A stretch of 64,000 bases of DNA from Curvularia sp. ZM96 (Eukaryota; Ascomycota; Dothideomycetes; Pleosporales; Pleosporaceae), in NCBI GenBank assembly GCA_022457065.1, contig JAJGBQ010000001.1, positions 5,890,001-5,954,000 of the forward strand, in the 5' to 3' direction. The position numbers and the translations under genes were made by a program. This document shows positions 23,251 through 32,757 of the stretch, piece after piece; position 1 is the stretch's first letter, and each line of letters starts with the position of its first letter. Under the pieces are notes generated by a model that was not told where the DNA came from, did no database searches, and saw only the letters and a program-made list of their open reading frames with translations.

Positions 23251-24851
23251 TCAAATACCCACACAGAAATATGTGTTTGCCCACATGGACCTGCAGTCAC
23301 TTCCAACGCCCGGGTTCCACTTGACAAAGTCCTCCAGGCTGATATGGTTGTAGCTGGTAAGCTGGCTGCAAACCACGCCTTGCGCTGCATAATGGAACTT
23401 CTTGCAGTTCGAAGTCATGCCGGGTTGCGTAGGCTGCGGCGTCTGAATGCCGTTGCCCGCGCTCGTGGTAGGTGTCGGTGTCGATCCTCCTCCTCCTCCA
23501 ATCACGCCAACGCAGACATTCACATCAGCCCACATGCCAGAGCAATCGTCCTTGACGGTGGGGTTCCATTTGACGAAGTCTTGGAGAGTGATCTTCTGGT
23601 AGCTAATCACCTGGCTGCACACTACGCCCTTGGCAATGTAATGGAATTTGTTGCAGTTTGTGACCTATTGACCAAGTCAGTGTATGTCTCGCATATAGTT
23701 TGTACATGGAAACTCTTACCATGCCTGGCTGGGTCGGCTGAGGCGTTTGGACTCCATTTCCTGCGGTAGTAGTAGTGCTGGGCTTGGGTGTAGTCGTTGT
23801 GCCGCCAATGACGCGGACGCATACGTTGACCAGCTTCTGGAGACCCGTGCAATCGGCGTTGACTGAGGGGTTCCATCGGTAGAGATCCTCCATTGAGATC
23901 TTCTGGTAGCTAAGGACCTGGCTACAGACAGTGTTCGGGCCGATGTAATGGAAGCCAGCACAGTTAGAAACCATGCCTGGCTGGGTTGGCAAAGGGGTCT
24001 CTACACCGTTGTTACCTTTGGTGGCTGTGGGTGCAAGCGTAGGTGTGGGCGTTGGAGTAGGCGTGGAGCCGCCAATGACACCAACGCAGACATTCACCAA
24101 CTTCTGCAGTCCGGTACAATCCGCATTAACTGATGGATTCCATCGGTAAAGATCCTCCATTGAGATCTTCTGGTAGCTGAGGACTTGGCTACAGATAGTG
24201 TTCGGGCCAATATAGTGGAACTTGTTGCAGTTTGAAGTCTGGCAGATTCGTAGGTATGAAGTTAGTGCATGTCTCAGATGCATTGTTTTGTACATGTATC
24301 TCTTACCATGCCGGGCTGGGTGGGCTGAGGCGTTTCGACCCCATTTCCAGCGCTGGTGGTTGTGGTCATTGATGGTGGCGTTGATTTGCTTGCAGAGCTT
24401 GTGACCACTGGCTTTGGCGAGGTCGTGAATGTCGAGGGCGTGGGCACAGCTGACGATGGTACAGATGAAGCAGAGCTCGAAGTTGGAGCTGGGGCAGGGG
24501 CTGCCGGCTCATCGCTGGTTTCAATGCAGTACGATTTTCCGACAACCAAGTTGCCGCAGGTCGCGTCTACAGAAGGGTTCTGTATGTCTTGTTAGTGCGG
24601 TCGCAAGTACAGAGAGGCTGCGGAGTCCTTACCCATCGACGAAACTCGTCAAGATTGATGTAGTTGACCTCAAGTATATCCGCACATGACCCAACAGATT
24701 CGTAGTCCAGCCACCAACTGCAGTACTTGGTAGTGTCATCCGCATAAGGTAACGCTGGAGACGGTCCATCGCGAGGCAAGATGCGGGCTGCTGATACAGC
24801 TGCCTGAAAGAAGCCACCGATCAAAAGAAGACTGGCAGTTGAAGACAACAT
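23251..24851 (-). CDS. Secreted protein with five LysM domains (LysM effector-like)
   Basis: Four exons (24633-24851, 24307-24579, 23720-24238, 23251-23664; introns of 53, 68 and 55 bp, all phase 0) encode 474 aa. A signal peptide (LLLIGGFFQAAVSAA) leads to LysM1 (KYCSWWLDY to GKSYCIE), a Ser/Thr/Pro linker, and four more LysM modules, each with the fungal pattern NC..FHY, C-SQ, I..(D/E)(L/F)..WNP.V...C and a closing NVCVG-type strand. Linkers repeat TPQPTQPGM. LysM2 and LysM3 are nearly identical; LysM4 and LysM5 form a second pair. LysM domains bind chitin or chito-oligomers; in fungi such proteins shield hyphal chitin or hide it from hosts and competitors. There is no catalytic domain. The C-terminal LysM ends the protein. 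Neighbours include another LysM protein and a LysM-containing chitinase. Confidence 0.92.
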
Positions 24852-25971
24852 GGCTGCGAATGCAGGAGTGGGCAGAAGAAAATGAATGAATGCCTGGAGA
24901 TTGGTCCTCGGTATACGCTCATTTCCTTATATGCATTCGAAGAATGTCAGTCATGCTAGAGGCATAAGCTTGATGAATTCGCGCCACCACGATTGAGTCC
25001 AAGTCTGTCACAATCAAACTCGCATATACGAAGCTGACTCGAGATGTCCCATATTGCTTTTATCACAAGCAATAGTTTTTGAGTTAGCGAGAGCTTGAGC
25101 GAACTACAAAGGGTGGTGGCCTTAGGACAGTACCCGCATGGGTGCTCCGTGGCCCCGCTGACAGACAGATCTGGACCCGGCCGAGCGATCCGTATACTGC
25201 GTATGGCAAGAAATCAATTCACTCTGTCGAGTGATTGTACGCGCTAGTCCAGGGCTCCCGTGCCATTCAGATATCCTTTGCGGTTGTTACCGCCGGCGGC
25301 GTTGCGACTCCATCGGGAATGGTCTGTTAGAATCACGGTAACATCGTGTCGTATGTTTGAGTCAATTGATAATCTTGCTTTAGACTAGCTCTACGCATAA
25401 CAAAATGAGATACCGGTAGAGGTGAAATTTCAATACTGCAAGATTGAGGCACAGTCAGGCAACCTTGTAAAAGACCCTGGGAAAGACCCTGGGAAAGCTT
25501 TGACCCCGGCTACAGTAGCCGACTCCTCATTTTAGGCTGCAAGATCTTTCCCTCGACCGCACGGACTCCAGCCTTATCGACATTCATCGTCCAAGCTTTT
25601 TGTACCGATGCCAAGCAAGACCCCTTCCCTAACGCCAAGGAATACGACCTCAACTTGCGGGACTGGCTTAGTAATAAGGGTAAATTCTGGTAGTGCAGTT
25701 ATGAGTGTATAGGACGAAGAATGAAGGAGTCTGCAATGGGAGTGTTATTATACTGCTGAGAAACTTCTCAACTGCGGTTTACGCTTTTGCTAAGAAGGCA
25801 GTGAAAACTATCCGTAGGGAGGCGGAGTTTGATTTCTCGCGGAAGTGACGCATTCTCTTTGGCACATACGATAGCGATGAGATTAGCAAAAAATATTTCA
25901 ATTCCACATAAGCAATCCCCGAACATCAAATTAGAAGTATATCTACATCAACCCGCTGACAGAGGGTGAGC
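24852..25971. other. Intergenic, promoter side of the five-LysM gene
   Basis: 1.1 kb. Contains an 81-codon open frame without ATG (25448-25693) and a tandem ACCCTGGGAAAG duplication near 25475-25500; otherwise no gene. Confidence 0.5.
25448..25693 (+). pseudogene. Possible coding relic, family unknown
   Basis: An open frame of 81 codons begins right after a TGA and ends in TAG, with no ATG. The last third has coding-like composition (DPFPNAKEYDLNLRDWLSNK, C-ending codons as in neighbouring genes). It could be the final exon of a lost or unrecognised gene. The frame begins with a short tandem repeat giving RPWERPWE. No family was recognised. Confidence 0.25.
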
Positions 25972-26832
25972 CTAAAACACCATCCCAAAGAGAGCCCTGT
26001 TATTTATGGCACCATTGCTCGCCGCAGCGGCCTGGATGCTCGCGCTGCTTGCGGCACTGGTCTTGACACTCGCGCTGCTTGCGGCACTGGTCGTGACACT
26101 CGCACTCTTAGTGGTAGTGGCGGCTGGCGCAGTGTTTTCCAATGCCTCGAAAACGTTGACAACGCCCTTGCCTCCACATATGTCTGCCTTGTTACCAGTG
26201 CAAGGAGTGTTGCAGTCGGTCTGATTCTTTGTCCACTCGCCGCCTACGTAGCTGCTGCACCAACATTGATTTCCTTCCTGTACACCTGCAAAGATGAAGG
26301 CGCGGCGGTAGCAGCTGTTCTTGCACTTGGGAATAGTCAGGGATGCGTCTCCGTTTGCATTCATGTTCAGCTCCAGGAGTGGGTGGGTAGGATTCTGAGC
26401 GTAGCATCCTAAAGCTTTCCAGGCGGTAGGGGAAGGCGCGAGAGAAGGCGCTTTGCTCGTGCTGGTGGTGGTCACCTTGGAGGAGGTTGTCGTTGGTGGG
26501 GCGGCGTCCAATTTTGTTTGCGTCATGACGCAGTAGGATTGCCAAAGCCGCCAGCCGCTGCAATCAGGGCCGACTGAAGGGTTCCATTCGTAAATCTCTG
26601 CTACCGTGACTGTGTAGTAAGGTACAAGATCAGTATGGGTAAGTTGTTAGCTGGGCAAAGGGAGCTTACTGCCGACGAGCTCGCGCACGTATTCACAAGT
26701 GACGTCTTGGACGTTGTTGAACCATTCGACACAGTCCTTGACTGTATCGGGGTCCCATTCGAGTGCCGGATCGCGTGTGGAGACGGCTCGCTGGGCGAGC
26801 ACCGTAAAGAGCAATGCCAAAGAAGTCCTCAT
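25972..26832 (-). CDS. Secreted LysM-WSC domain protein
   Basis: Two exons (26670-26832, 25972-26609; 60-bp intron) encode 266 aa. The ATG at 26832 gives a signal peptide (MRTSLALLFTVLAQRAVS). The intron splits a LysM-type domain: DCVEWFNNVQDVTCEYVRELVG before it and ITVAEIYEWNPSVGPDCSGW to YCVM after it. A Ser/Thr/Pro linker leads to a WSC domain (about residues 118-210) with its eight-cysteine pattern: LGCYAQN, CKNSCYRRAFIFAGVQEGNQCWCSS, DCNTPCTGNKADICGG. The tail has a tandem SAASSAS repeat and ends hydrophobically (ALFGMVF). WSC domains bind wall polysaccharides such as beta-glucan. The combination suggests a wall-bound protein touching chitin and glucan. Whether the tail is a GPI signal is uncertain. 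Confidence 0.85.
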
Positions 26833-27332
26833 GATGCAAGTTTGCTGGCAGATACAGTTCAAGGAAGACGTCTCTGACGGAGAGAAAGATATCAGAGGGA
26901 GTGTACGGCACGCTTTGTGAAGTCAGAAGAAGAGAGAAATCCTGACTCTCGCCTATAAAACAATATGTTTACTCGTCCCGACTCCCCTCGGCTACAGACG
27001 CTAGATTCTAGAACGCAGGACAGCCAAGCCTTGGAAGATGACATCGAGCATCCTTCGGCTAGGCAATCTACCTATGTACAGTAAGGTTGATAGCTGCAGG
27101 GATTCTGGACAGACGTACGTTCTTCGTTCGGATTTGTCGACCGATTTGGAAGGCGTTGCTGTATCGGGGTGGCTTTTATCTCAGTAAAAGGATGCGCGCG
27201 CCTTTGTGGAGATGCCTTGTGCATGTGCCCCAGGTTGTAGCCGCCCCGGCCTCGGTCCGTTTATATTCGCGCTAGAAATGTGGGTCGCAGGGTCTTCAAG
27301 ATCCTGGTCCCTGCACACCCGTACTTGATAGG
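26833..27332. other. Promoter region of the LysM-WSC gene and left flank of the transposon
   Basis: About 500 bp. On the minus strand, the part next to the transposon is open and lies in frame with the open frame on the other side of the element (see the interrupted-frame finding). No intact gene. Confidence 0.5.
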
Positions 27333-27379
27333 TAGGGTGGGTGGACACGTCGTGCGCACGGACACGTCATGCGCGCGGC
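27333..27379 (+). repeat. Left terminal inverted repeat with TA target duplication
   Basis: Begins TA then GGGTGGGTGGACACG; contains two tandem copies of a 17-bp unit starting GGACACGTC. Pairs with the right-hand repeat. Confidence 0.9.
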
Positions 27380-29448
27380 TTTACAACCACCTCTCCCTCA
27401 GCACCTAATATCTCCACCACCATGAGTAATATTGAGGCTGCGCTTGCAGCTATTAAGGCCTTAGAGCCTGGAAAGCCTTTTACGTATACTAAAATTGCTA
27501 AAAAGTATGGTGTTGTTCGATCTACGCTCGCCCGAAGACACCAAGGTTGCACTACCTCGCGTACAATAGGCTATCAAAACAATCAAATCCTCCACCCTCA
27601 CCAAGAGCAGGCTCTTATAACCTATATTGATAGCCTTACAAGAAGGGGCCTACCTCCTACTCGAGTCATGATACAGAACTTTGCCTCACAGATCGCTAAG
27701 AAGGAGGTTAGCCTTAAGTGGGTTGATCGCTTTGTGCATCGCTATCCTGATCGCCTCCTATCAAAGTGGACGATCAGCCTTGATAACAATCGACACAAGG
27801 CTGATTCAAAGAAGAAGTATAGCCTCTACTTTAGCCTCCTACGCGATAAGATCGATCAATATCACGTCGAGGCGCGTCATATCTATAACATGGATGAGAA
27901 GGGCTTCTCCCTTGGTGTAGTAGGGCGTTCAAAGAGGATCTTTAGCAAGCCTTTGTATAAGGCTGGAAGGAGGAGGAGTAATATACAGGATGGCTCACGC
28001 GAGTGGATAACGCTGCTAGCCTGTATCTGCGCTGATGGATCTTACCTTGAGCCTGCCCTTATCTATCAATCAGGCTCAGGATCAATACAGGACTCCTGGA
28101 TACAGGCTCTTGAGGAGGAGACGCATCAGATTCGAATATCCTCATCACCCTCCGGATGGACGAATAATGATATAGGCCTTGCGTGGCTTCAACAAGTGTT
28201 TGATCGCAGGACGAAGGCAAAAGCTCGATCCTCCTATCGATTACTCGTCCTTGACGGCCATGGATCTCACCTTACAATGGATTTTATCAGCTACTGTGAT
28301 CAAAATAAGATCCTCCTTGCAGTACTTCCTCCTCACTCAACCCATACGTTACAGCCTCTTGACGTCTGCATGTTCAAGCCTCTCTCAACAGCGTACTCAG
28401 ACGAGGTTTCCGCCTTTATGGATAGGAGCCAAGGCCTCGTATCCATGAGTAAGAGAGATTTCCTGCCCCTCTTCTACCAAGCTTGGCGGGCCTCCTTCAA
28501 GGAAACAACGATCAAAAAGGCCTTTGAGGCTACAGGCCTCTCGCCCTTCAATCCTGAGGTTATACTACAACGTTTTGATGATAACCTTATTCTATTAAGT
28601 GACAGTGAGTCCTCTGTACTAAGTGCCTCTAATTGGAGGAAAACTGAACGCCTACTGCGTGAGGTAGTGAAGGATCGAGGAGACAGGCGAGCTCAAAAGC
28701 TTAGTCAAGCCTTCCACCAAATCTCAGCCTCAAAAACGCTTCTTGAGCATGAGGTTAAGGGCCTACGAGAGGCTCTAACTAATGAGAGACTACGCAGAAA
28801 GCGAGGGAAGCCTCTACCTCTACAGGAGGCTGAGGAGTATCAAGGTGGAGCTGTATTCTGGTCTCCAAGGAAGGTGAAGGAGGCGCGCGATCGCCTGCGA
28901 CTCCAGGAGGAAGAGGAAGAGCAGCTGCAACTCCAAAAAGCTGATACGAGGAAGCAACGTGAGGAGATAAGGCAGGTGAGGGCGAGGGAGAAGGAGCAGA
29001 GGCGTCAGGCGAGGCTTGCAGTAGGCCTAATAAGGCAGAAGGAGAGGGAGGAGAAGGCTGTTGAAAAGGCCTCGAGGATCGCAGCTCGCAAGGCTACAAA
29101 ACGACTTCAAAAAGCTATTAAAACCTCCCAAAGGGGTAAGGGAAGGAGCTTCAAGGCTCCTGCAAAGGCTATTCAAAAAAAGAGGCCTATCGCGAGGCCT
29201 CAAGGTAGTGAGGAGCCTCAGGGAGGTGCTGCAGGCTCACCACCTCCAACCTCGCGTCGCGGCCGCGCGATTAGAACTCCATCTCGATTTCTATAGCTAT
29301 ATATATACATTAAGGCCTATTAACCTCACCTCTAAAATATATCGCGATAATAGCCTTTGAGTGTGGCTCTACAGCCTCATCTATGAGGTAGTTCTAATGA
29401 GGCCGCGCGCGCATGACGTGTCTGTGCGCACGACGTGTCCACCCACCC
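27335..29448 (+). mobile_element. Fot1/pogo-type DNA transposon, full length
   Basis: The element is 2,114 bp and bounded by inverted repeats starting GGGTGGGTGGACACG and matching over about 43 bp with one mismatch (G/A near base 26). It is flanked by TA on both sides (27333-27334 and 29449-29450), the target duplication of the Tc1/mariner superfamily. Inside each terminal repeat the unit GGACACGTC-R-TGCGC occurs twice in tandem, a likely pair of transposase binding sites. The single transposase frame is intact. There is no sign of RIP-type decay (no stop codons in the frame), so insertion is probably recent. Confidence 0.93.
27422..29296 (+). CDS. Fot1/pogo transposase (CENP-B HTH, DDE_1 domain)
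   Basis: Intronless, 624 aa from the ATG of MSNIEAALAAI. The N-terminus carries a psq/CENP-B type helix-turn-helix (FTYTKIAKKYGVVRSTLARRH, then KWVDRFVHRYPD). The DDE_1 catalytic core shows all three acidic residues: YNMDEKGFSLG, LVLDGHGSHLT and LQPLDVCMFKPL. The C-terminal 170 residues are Lys/Arg/Glu-rich and coiled-coil-like. Longer upstream reading frame exists but the first ATG codons lie in the terminal repeat. Codon choice is AGGCCT/GAGGCT-rich and differs from neighbouring genes, as expected of a mobile element. The related fungal elements Molly and Fot1 move by cut-and-paste at TA. Confidence 0.95.
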   Translation: MSNIEAALAAIKALEPGKPFTYTKIAKKYGVVRSTLARRHQGCTTSRTIGYQNNQILHPHQEQALITYIDSLTRRGLPPTRVMIQNFASQIAKKEVSLKWVDRFVHRYPDRLLSKWTISLDNNRHKADSKKKYSLYFSLLRDKIDQYHVEARHIYNMDEKGFSLGVVGRSKRIFSKPLYKAGRRRSNIQDGSREWITLLACICADGSYLEPALIYQSGSGSIQDSWIQALEEETHQIRISSSPSGWTNNDIGLAWLQQVFDRRTKAKARSSYRLLVLDGHGSHLTMDFISYCDQNKILLAVLPPHSTHTLQPLDVCMFKPLSTAYSDEVSAFMDRSQGLVSMSKRDFLPLFYQAWRASFKETTIKKAFEATGLSPFNPEVILQRFDDNLILLSDSESSVLSASNWRKTERLLREVVKDRGDRRAQKLSQAFHQISASKTLLEHEVKGLREALTNERLRRKRGKPLPLQEAEEYQGGAVFWSPRKVKEARDRLRLQEEEEEQLQLQKADTRKQREEIRQVRAREKEQRRQARLAVGLIRQKEREEKAVEKASRIAARKATKRLQKAIKTSQRGKGRSFKAPAKAIQKKRPIARPQGSEEPQGGAAGSPPPTSRRGRAIRTPSRFL

Positions 29449-29450
29449 TA
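29404..29450 (-). repeat. Right terminal inverted repeat with TA target duplication
   Basis: Read on the minus strand it begins TA then GGGTGGGTGGACACG and mirrors the left end with one mismatch over about 43 bp, including both internal 17-bp units. Confidence 0.9.
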
Positions 29451-29657
29451 CCTGCATCAGCCTTGGCGCGGAAGACGTTGCCTAAAATTGTGCCTGATCC
29501 TGTCACCCAAACTTTGCCACAGCGTACTTGATTTGAATTTTTCCATAGTGTAAGGCCGACCGCGGAGCGCTTAGCATTAAACACATCCCTTGGTGTGACA
29601 GCCTTCTTTATCTGCTTCTTACAGCATACCAACCCCTTTGCTACCCACTCTTCTGAC
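29451..29657 (-). pseudogene. Open frame interrupted by the transposon, family unknown
   Basis: The minus strand is open for about 66 codons up to the insertion point. Removing the element and one TA joins it in frame with about 55 further open codons in the left flank (27332 down to 27180) before a TGA. There is no obvious ATG; an acceptor-like GCTAGTAG lies at its upstream edge. If real, it is an exon of a gene broken by the insertion. However, upstream exons would have to overlap the 2EXR gene on the other strand, which weakens the case. Confidence 0.25.
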
Positions 29658-29699
29658 TACTAGCGGTAGCGCTTGCATACTCGGTCGCCATCCTACACC

Positions 29700-30341
29700 A
29701 TGACCACTTTTCATCCATTTCCGCGACTTCCTATGGAGCTCAGAGAGCAAATCTGGAAGAGCACCGTCGAACCGCGTACCGTCGACGTCCGGCGTGTTCG
29801 AACGTTGGATCAAACCCTAACGCTTTCGTCTACGCCAGTGCCAGCCATACTACAGTCCTGCCGGGAAGCCCGAAACCTTGGACTTTACAAGCGAGTCTTC
29901 ATGCCCAGTGATTGGGAAGAAGAAGGGCCTCCCGCCACCGAGGAGCGCTATGTCTGGTTGGATTTCGAGATTGATATAGTGGACATCGGGACTTCTTATT
30001 TCTCCCGTTACGAATCGATCGCATCAGAAGTTAAGCATCTCAGGTTTGAGCGAGAGAACAGTGATGAATTCTTCTACTATTCTGAAGCAGGAAAAATCCG
30101 GATGTTTGTTAATGTGGAAGAGATTCACATACTCTGCGCAGATGGTTTTTATATGTGGGGTGGAGCTACACATGAGCATGCCTGGCCCTGTGCCGTGGAA
30201 AATCTGGTGTTCATTGACGCAGTCGATGGTCGAGTTGCGCGTGGCATAGAAATGGAAACTATAGCTAGACAGTACCTGAAGGCCGCTCGGCTAGAAGCTA
30301 CTGGAGAAGCATTTTCGACAGACGACGAGTATGAAGGCTGA
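29700..30341 (+). CDS. 2EXR-domain protein
   Basis: Single exon, 213 aa, from the ATG in ACCATGACC. The N-terminus is the 2EXR signature: FHPFPRLPMELREQIWKST, then RTVDVRRV, then a region with ILQSCREARNLGLYKRV and a following YVWLDFEIDIVDIG. The family is very expanded in Pezizomycotina, F-box-like at its start, and its function is unknown; it may act as a protein-interaction adaptor. It starts 250 bp from the transposon's right end, so the element sits in or next to its promoter. The C-terminus is acidic (STDDEYEG). Confidence 0.8.
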   Translation: MTTFHPFPRLPMELREQIWKSTVEPRTVDVRRVRTLDQTLTLSSTPVPAILQSCREARNLGLYKRVFMPSDWEEEGPPATEERYVWLDFEIDIVDIGTSYFSRYESIASEVKHLRFERENSDEFFYYSEAGKIRMFVNVEEIHILCADGFYMWGGATHEHAWPCAVENLVFIDAVDGRVARGIEMETIARQYLKAARLEATGEAFSTDDEYEG

Positions 30342-30456
30342 ATCAATTCTACCAATGAAATGCTGTTGATTACTCCAAAACTATCTGACAGTACTATGAC
30401 CCAAAAGTGAGTCCTGAAGATCTTCGCTGAACTCTGCCGATGGCTGCTTCCTCCAA

Positions 30457-31667
30457 TCAACGACCGCAGGCAAGCTGTTGACTTTGGAGATGTTTAAAAG
30501 AGTTGATCACCTGTATGTGCTCTCTAGCTTTATCATCACTGCCGGTGCCGGTGCCATACCACTTGTCTAGAAAATTTGTGATCTTAGTGCCTGCATCCTT
30601 GTCACCTGCGTCGCGAGCTGCTTGTTCGGTCTCCGCCCAATTCACTGTTTTGTAGTCGTTACCGTTACCCTAAATACAATCTAGTAAGCAAGAAGAACCA
30701 GGATATTGCCGCGTTAAATCACTCGAGTCCATCCAGGAATATATTCTTCATCTACGTACCGGATTTGTGCCTGGGAATTAGCACAGGTCATTAGCTGTGG
30801 TCTCTCATAGACGTTGGTATCCTACACACCTAAGGTCTCGATCTTGATATCCATGCCTGGCAACTGCTTCTTTGCTTGATCGATGAGGTAAGGACCATGG
30901 TCACCTGTACGAACCTTGATGACCAGGTCTCTTGTGGCATCTAGGCGTTTATGGCATATCAGTATGTAGTGTTGGCGTGGAATGATGCAGATGCGACGCA
31001 CCAAAGTTCTTGAACAACTTCTTCGTAGCATCATCCATGCCAGCTGATCTAGCTCTGTACGTTTGGTCTACGCTACACATCGACGCATCAAGTTAGTGAT
31101 CGCCTTGTACTGTATTTAAAAGAGATTTTACTTACACATTACCAACTTTCACGATTAACGCGTTCCATTCAAAAACGTCCTTTACGGCGAACCACGGAGG
31201 AAAGTTTTTGGCTTTGGCTTTACCAGGCGCCTGACCAGGCTGTGGCGTGGTGTATTTCTTGTATGTGTTCAAAGCTGTCGCTTCTGCATCAAGCTCGCCC
31301 CCTGACATTACCGCCCACCCCGTACGGCCTGGCGCATTACCCAGATTGAATACGAACTGGTCGTAGGACAACGTCTGACCTTTCTTACTTCCTGCCTAAT
31401 TTTTGGTGTACCGAATGAGTCAGTCTGATTAGGTAGTATATGCGTGCAGATGCGACGTACCATCCTAACATAATTGGCACACCTAGTTGTATGTATATCG
31501 ACCCCCTTATCCATGCACTTCCAACCGATTGTTTGATCATCCCAGTCGTTGAGACTATCGATCAAGTAGGCTTGGTACAACCACACGCGTTCAAGGCAGC
31601 CTTGATATCCGGCAGCCCATGCGACCACGAAGAGGTAGAAAAGAGTGCAAATAAGAGAGCCCCTCAT
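30457..31667 (-). CDS. Secreted orphan protein with six exons, chitinase neighbour
   Basis: Six exons (31461-31667, 31136-31395, 31002-31072, 30830-30940, 30760-30770, 30457-30669) join in frame to 290 aa. All donors are GTACGT, GTAAGT, GTGCGT or GTGTGT and all acceptors end in TAG or CAG. Exon 5 is only 11 nt; the frame has no open path around it. The protein has a signal peptide (LICTLFYLFVVAWAAG), few cysteines (Cys in the first 65 residues), a Pro/Gly/Lys linker (TTPQPGQAPGKAKAK) and an acidic/hydrophilic C-terminal part (DAGDKDAGTKITNFLDKWYGT). I recognise no domain. It is transcribed away from the chitinase with a 1.1-kb shared upstream region, so co-regulation is plausible. No function is assigned. 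Confidence 0.72.
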
Positions 31668-32757
31668 CGTGTGGTACTGTAGAGCAGCAGCCAGAGTAAA
31701 GGCAGTACTGAATGAATGACAGAAGATGGACGTCCCGGTGACGAGCCTGCTCAGGTGGGAGACGGAGGACGATACTTAGGTATACACGCAGGTGGATAGC
31801 TTCGCTCGTCTAGAATATAGACACATGTATTTGACAGGGTTCCCAACAGTGGCACGCATCCTTGTCCGAGCCTTGCTAATCGAAAGCCCTGAACAAGCCT
31901 AATGCGGATAACCCCATGACTTACTCATCTAACAACCATCTACCATGTCCGCCGAAGCGTTGACCGGATCTAGACCCAACCATCGGACCCCTGGAGCGTT
32001 CGGGATGCTTTAACAAAGGCGAGCATGCTTGACTGCAAGCAAGCAGATTGAAGCCCTATATTGAGGTTATATCCTGGGTGTGTGATTAGCTGAATCTCCA
32101 CCTAGGATTCGCGACACAGCCCACACACCCTGTAGCTACCGTATGAATATAGTAGATCAGTGTGGTGGTTAGATTCATGGTGAAGAGCGGACATAATGCC
32201 GGAGCATCTTGCACAAATCTGGTGTGTTTGTGCTTGGTCGTCCGTCCCGGCTTGGCCAATCTTGAAGAACTGTGCCGCACACTAGGCAACTGGGCACGGG
32301 ACCCTGCGGCGATGCCGCAGGGTCTAATCTATGTACGACTACAGTAGCGTATCTTGGCAGCTGCTATCGCCGGCGCCCCTACCCGAAATGGTCTGAGGTT
32401 TCTACTTACGCACAATCAATTGCAACCGCACATGGTAACATCCCAGGCTATGGGTTCCGAGGCAGACCGCAGTGTGCCTGGCCGTTCAAAAAATCCTGCG
32501 GCTCGAATCAGATGCATGGCTCTAGGCCCCCAGAAGGATTCTTCCGTGCGCAAGTATTGTCCCTGGAGAGGGAAATCTACATGGGTAGTATGCATTGTGT
32601 CAAGCTCTTTAACGTGCGGTGCACGTGAGGACCGAAGTCCAGAGAAACTCATCTGTATTCAAAATCCACGCTTTTCTGCATTTCTTGCAGTTGCGCTCTT
32701 CAGTGCAGGAGCAGCTTACACTCGTTCTAGACACTCTTTTTGTTTTTCCTTGCCACC
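31668..32757. other. Divergent promoter region between the orphan secreted gene and the chitinase
   Basis: 1.1 kb without a supported gene. It contains a perfect inverted repeat (11-bp arms, 3-bp spacer) at 32300-32324 whose centre reads CGG-N5-CCG. Confidence 0.55.
32300..32324. promoter_or_regulatory. Perfect inverted repeat with CGG-N5-CCG core
   Basis: Arms GACCCTGCGGC and GCCGCAGGGTC flank GAT. The inner triplets form CGG, five bases, CCG, the arrangement recognised by several dimeric Zn2Cys6 activators. It lies about 430 bp before the chitinase ATG in the divergent region. A regulatory role is inference; the palindrome is directly seen. Confidence 0.4.

Noticed and set aside
23344..24689. 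Plus-strand open frames of 60-141 codons
   Set aside because: All are antisense to the five-LysM gene; their apparent internal similarity reflects the LysM repeats.
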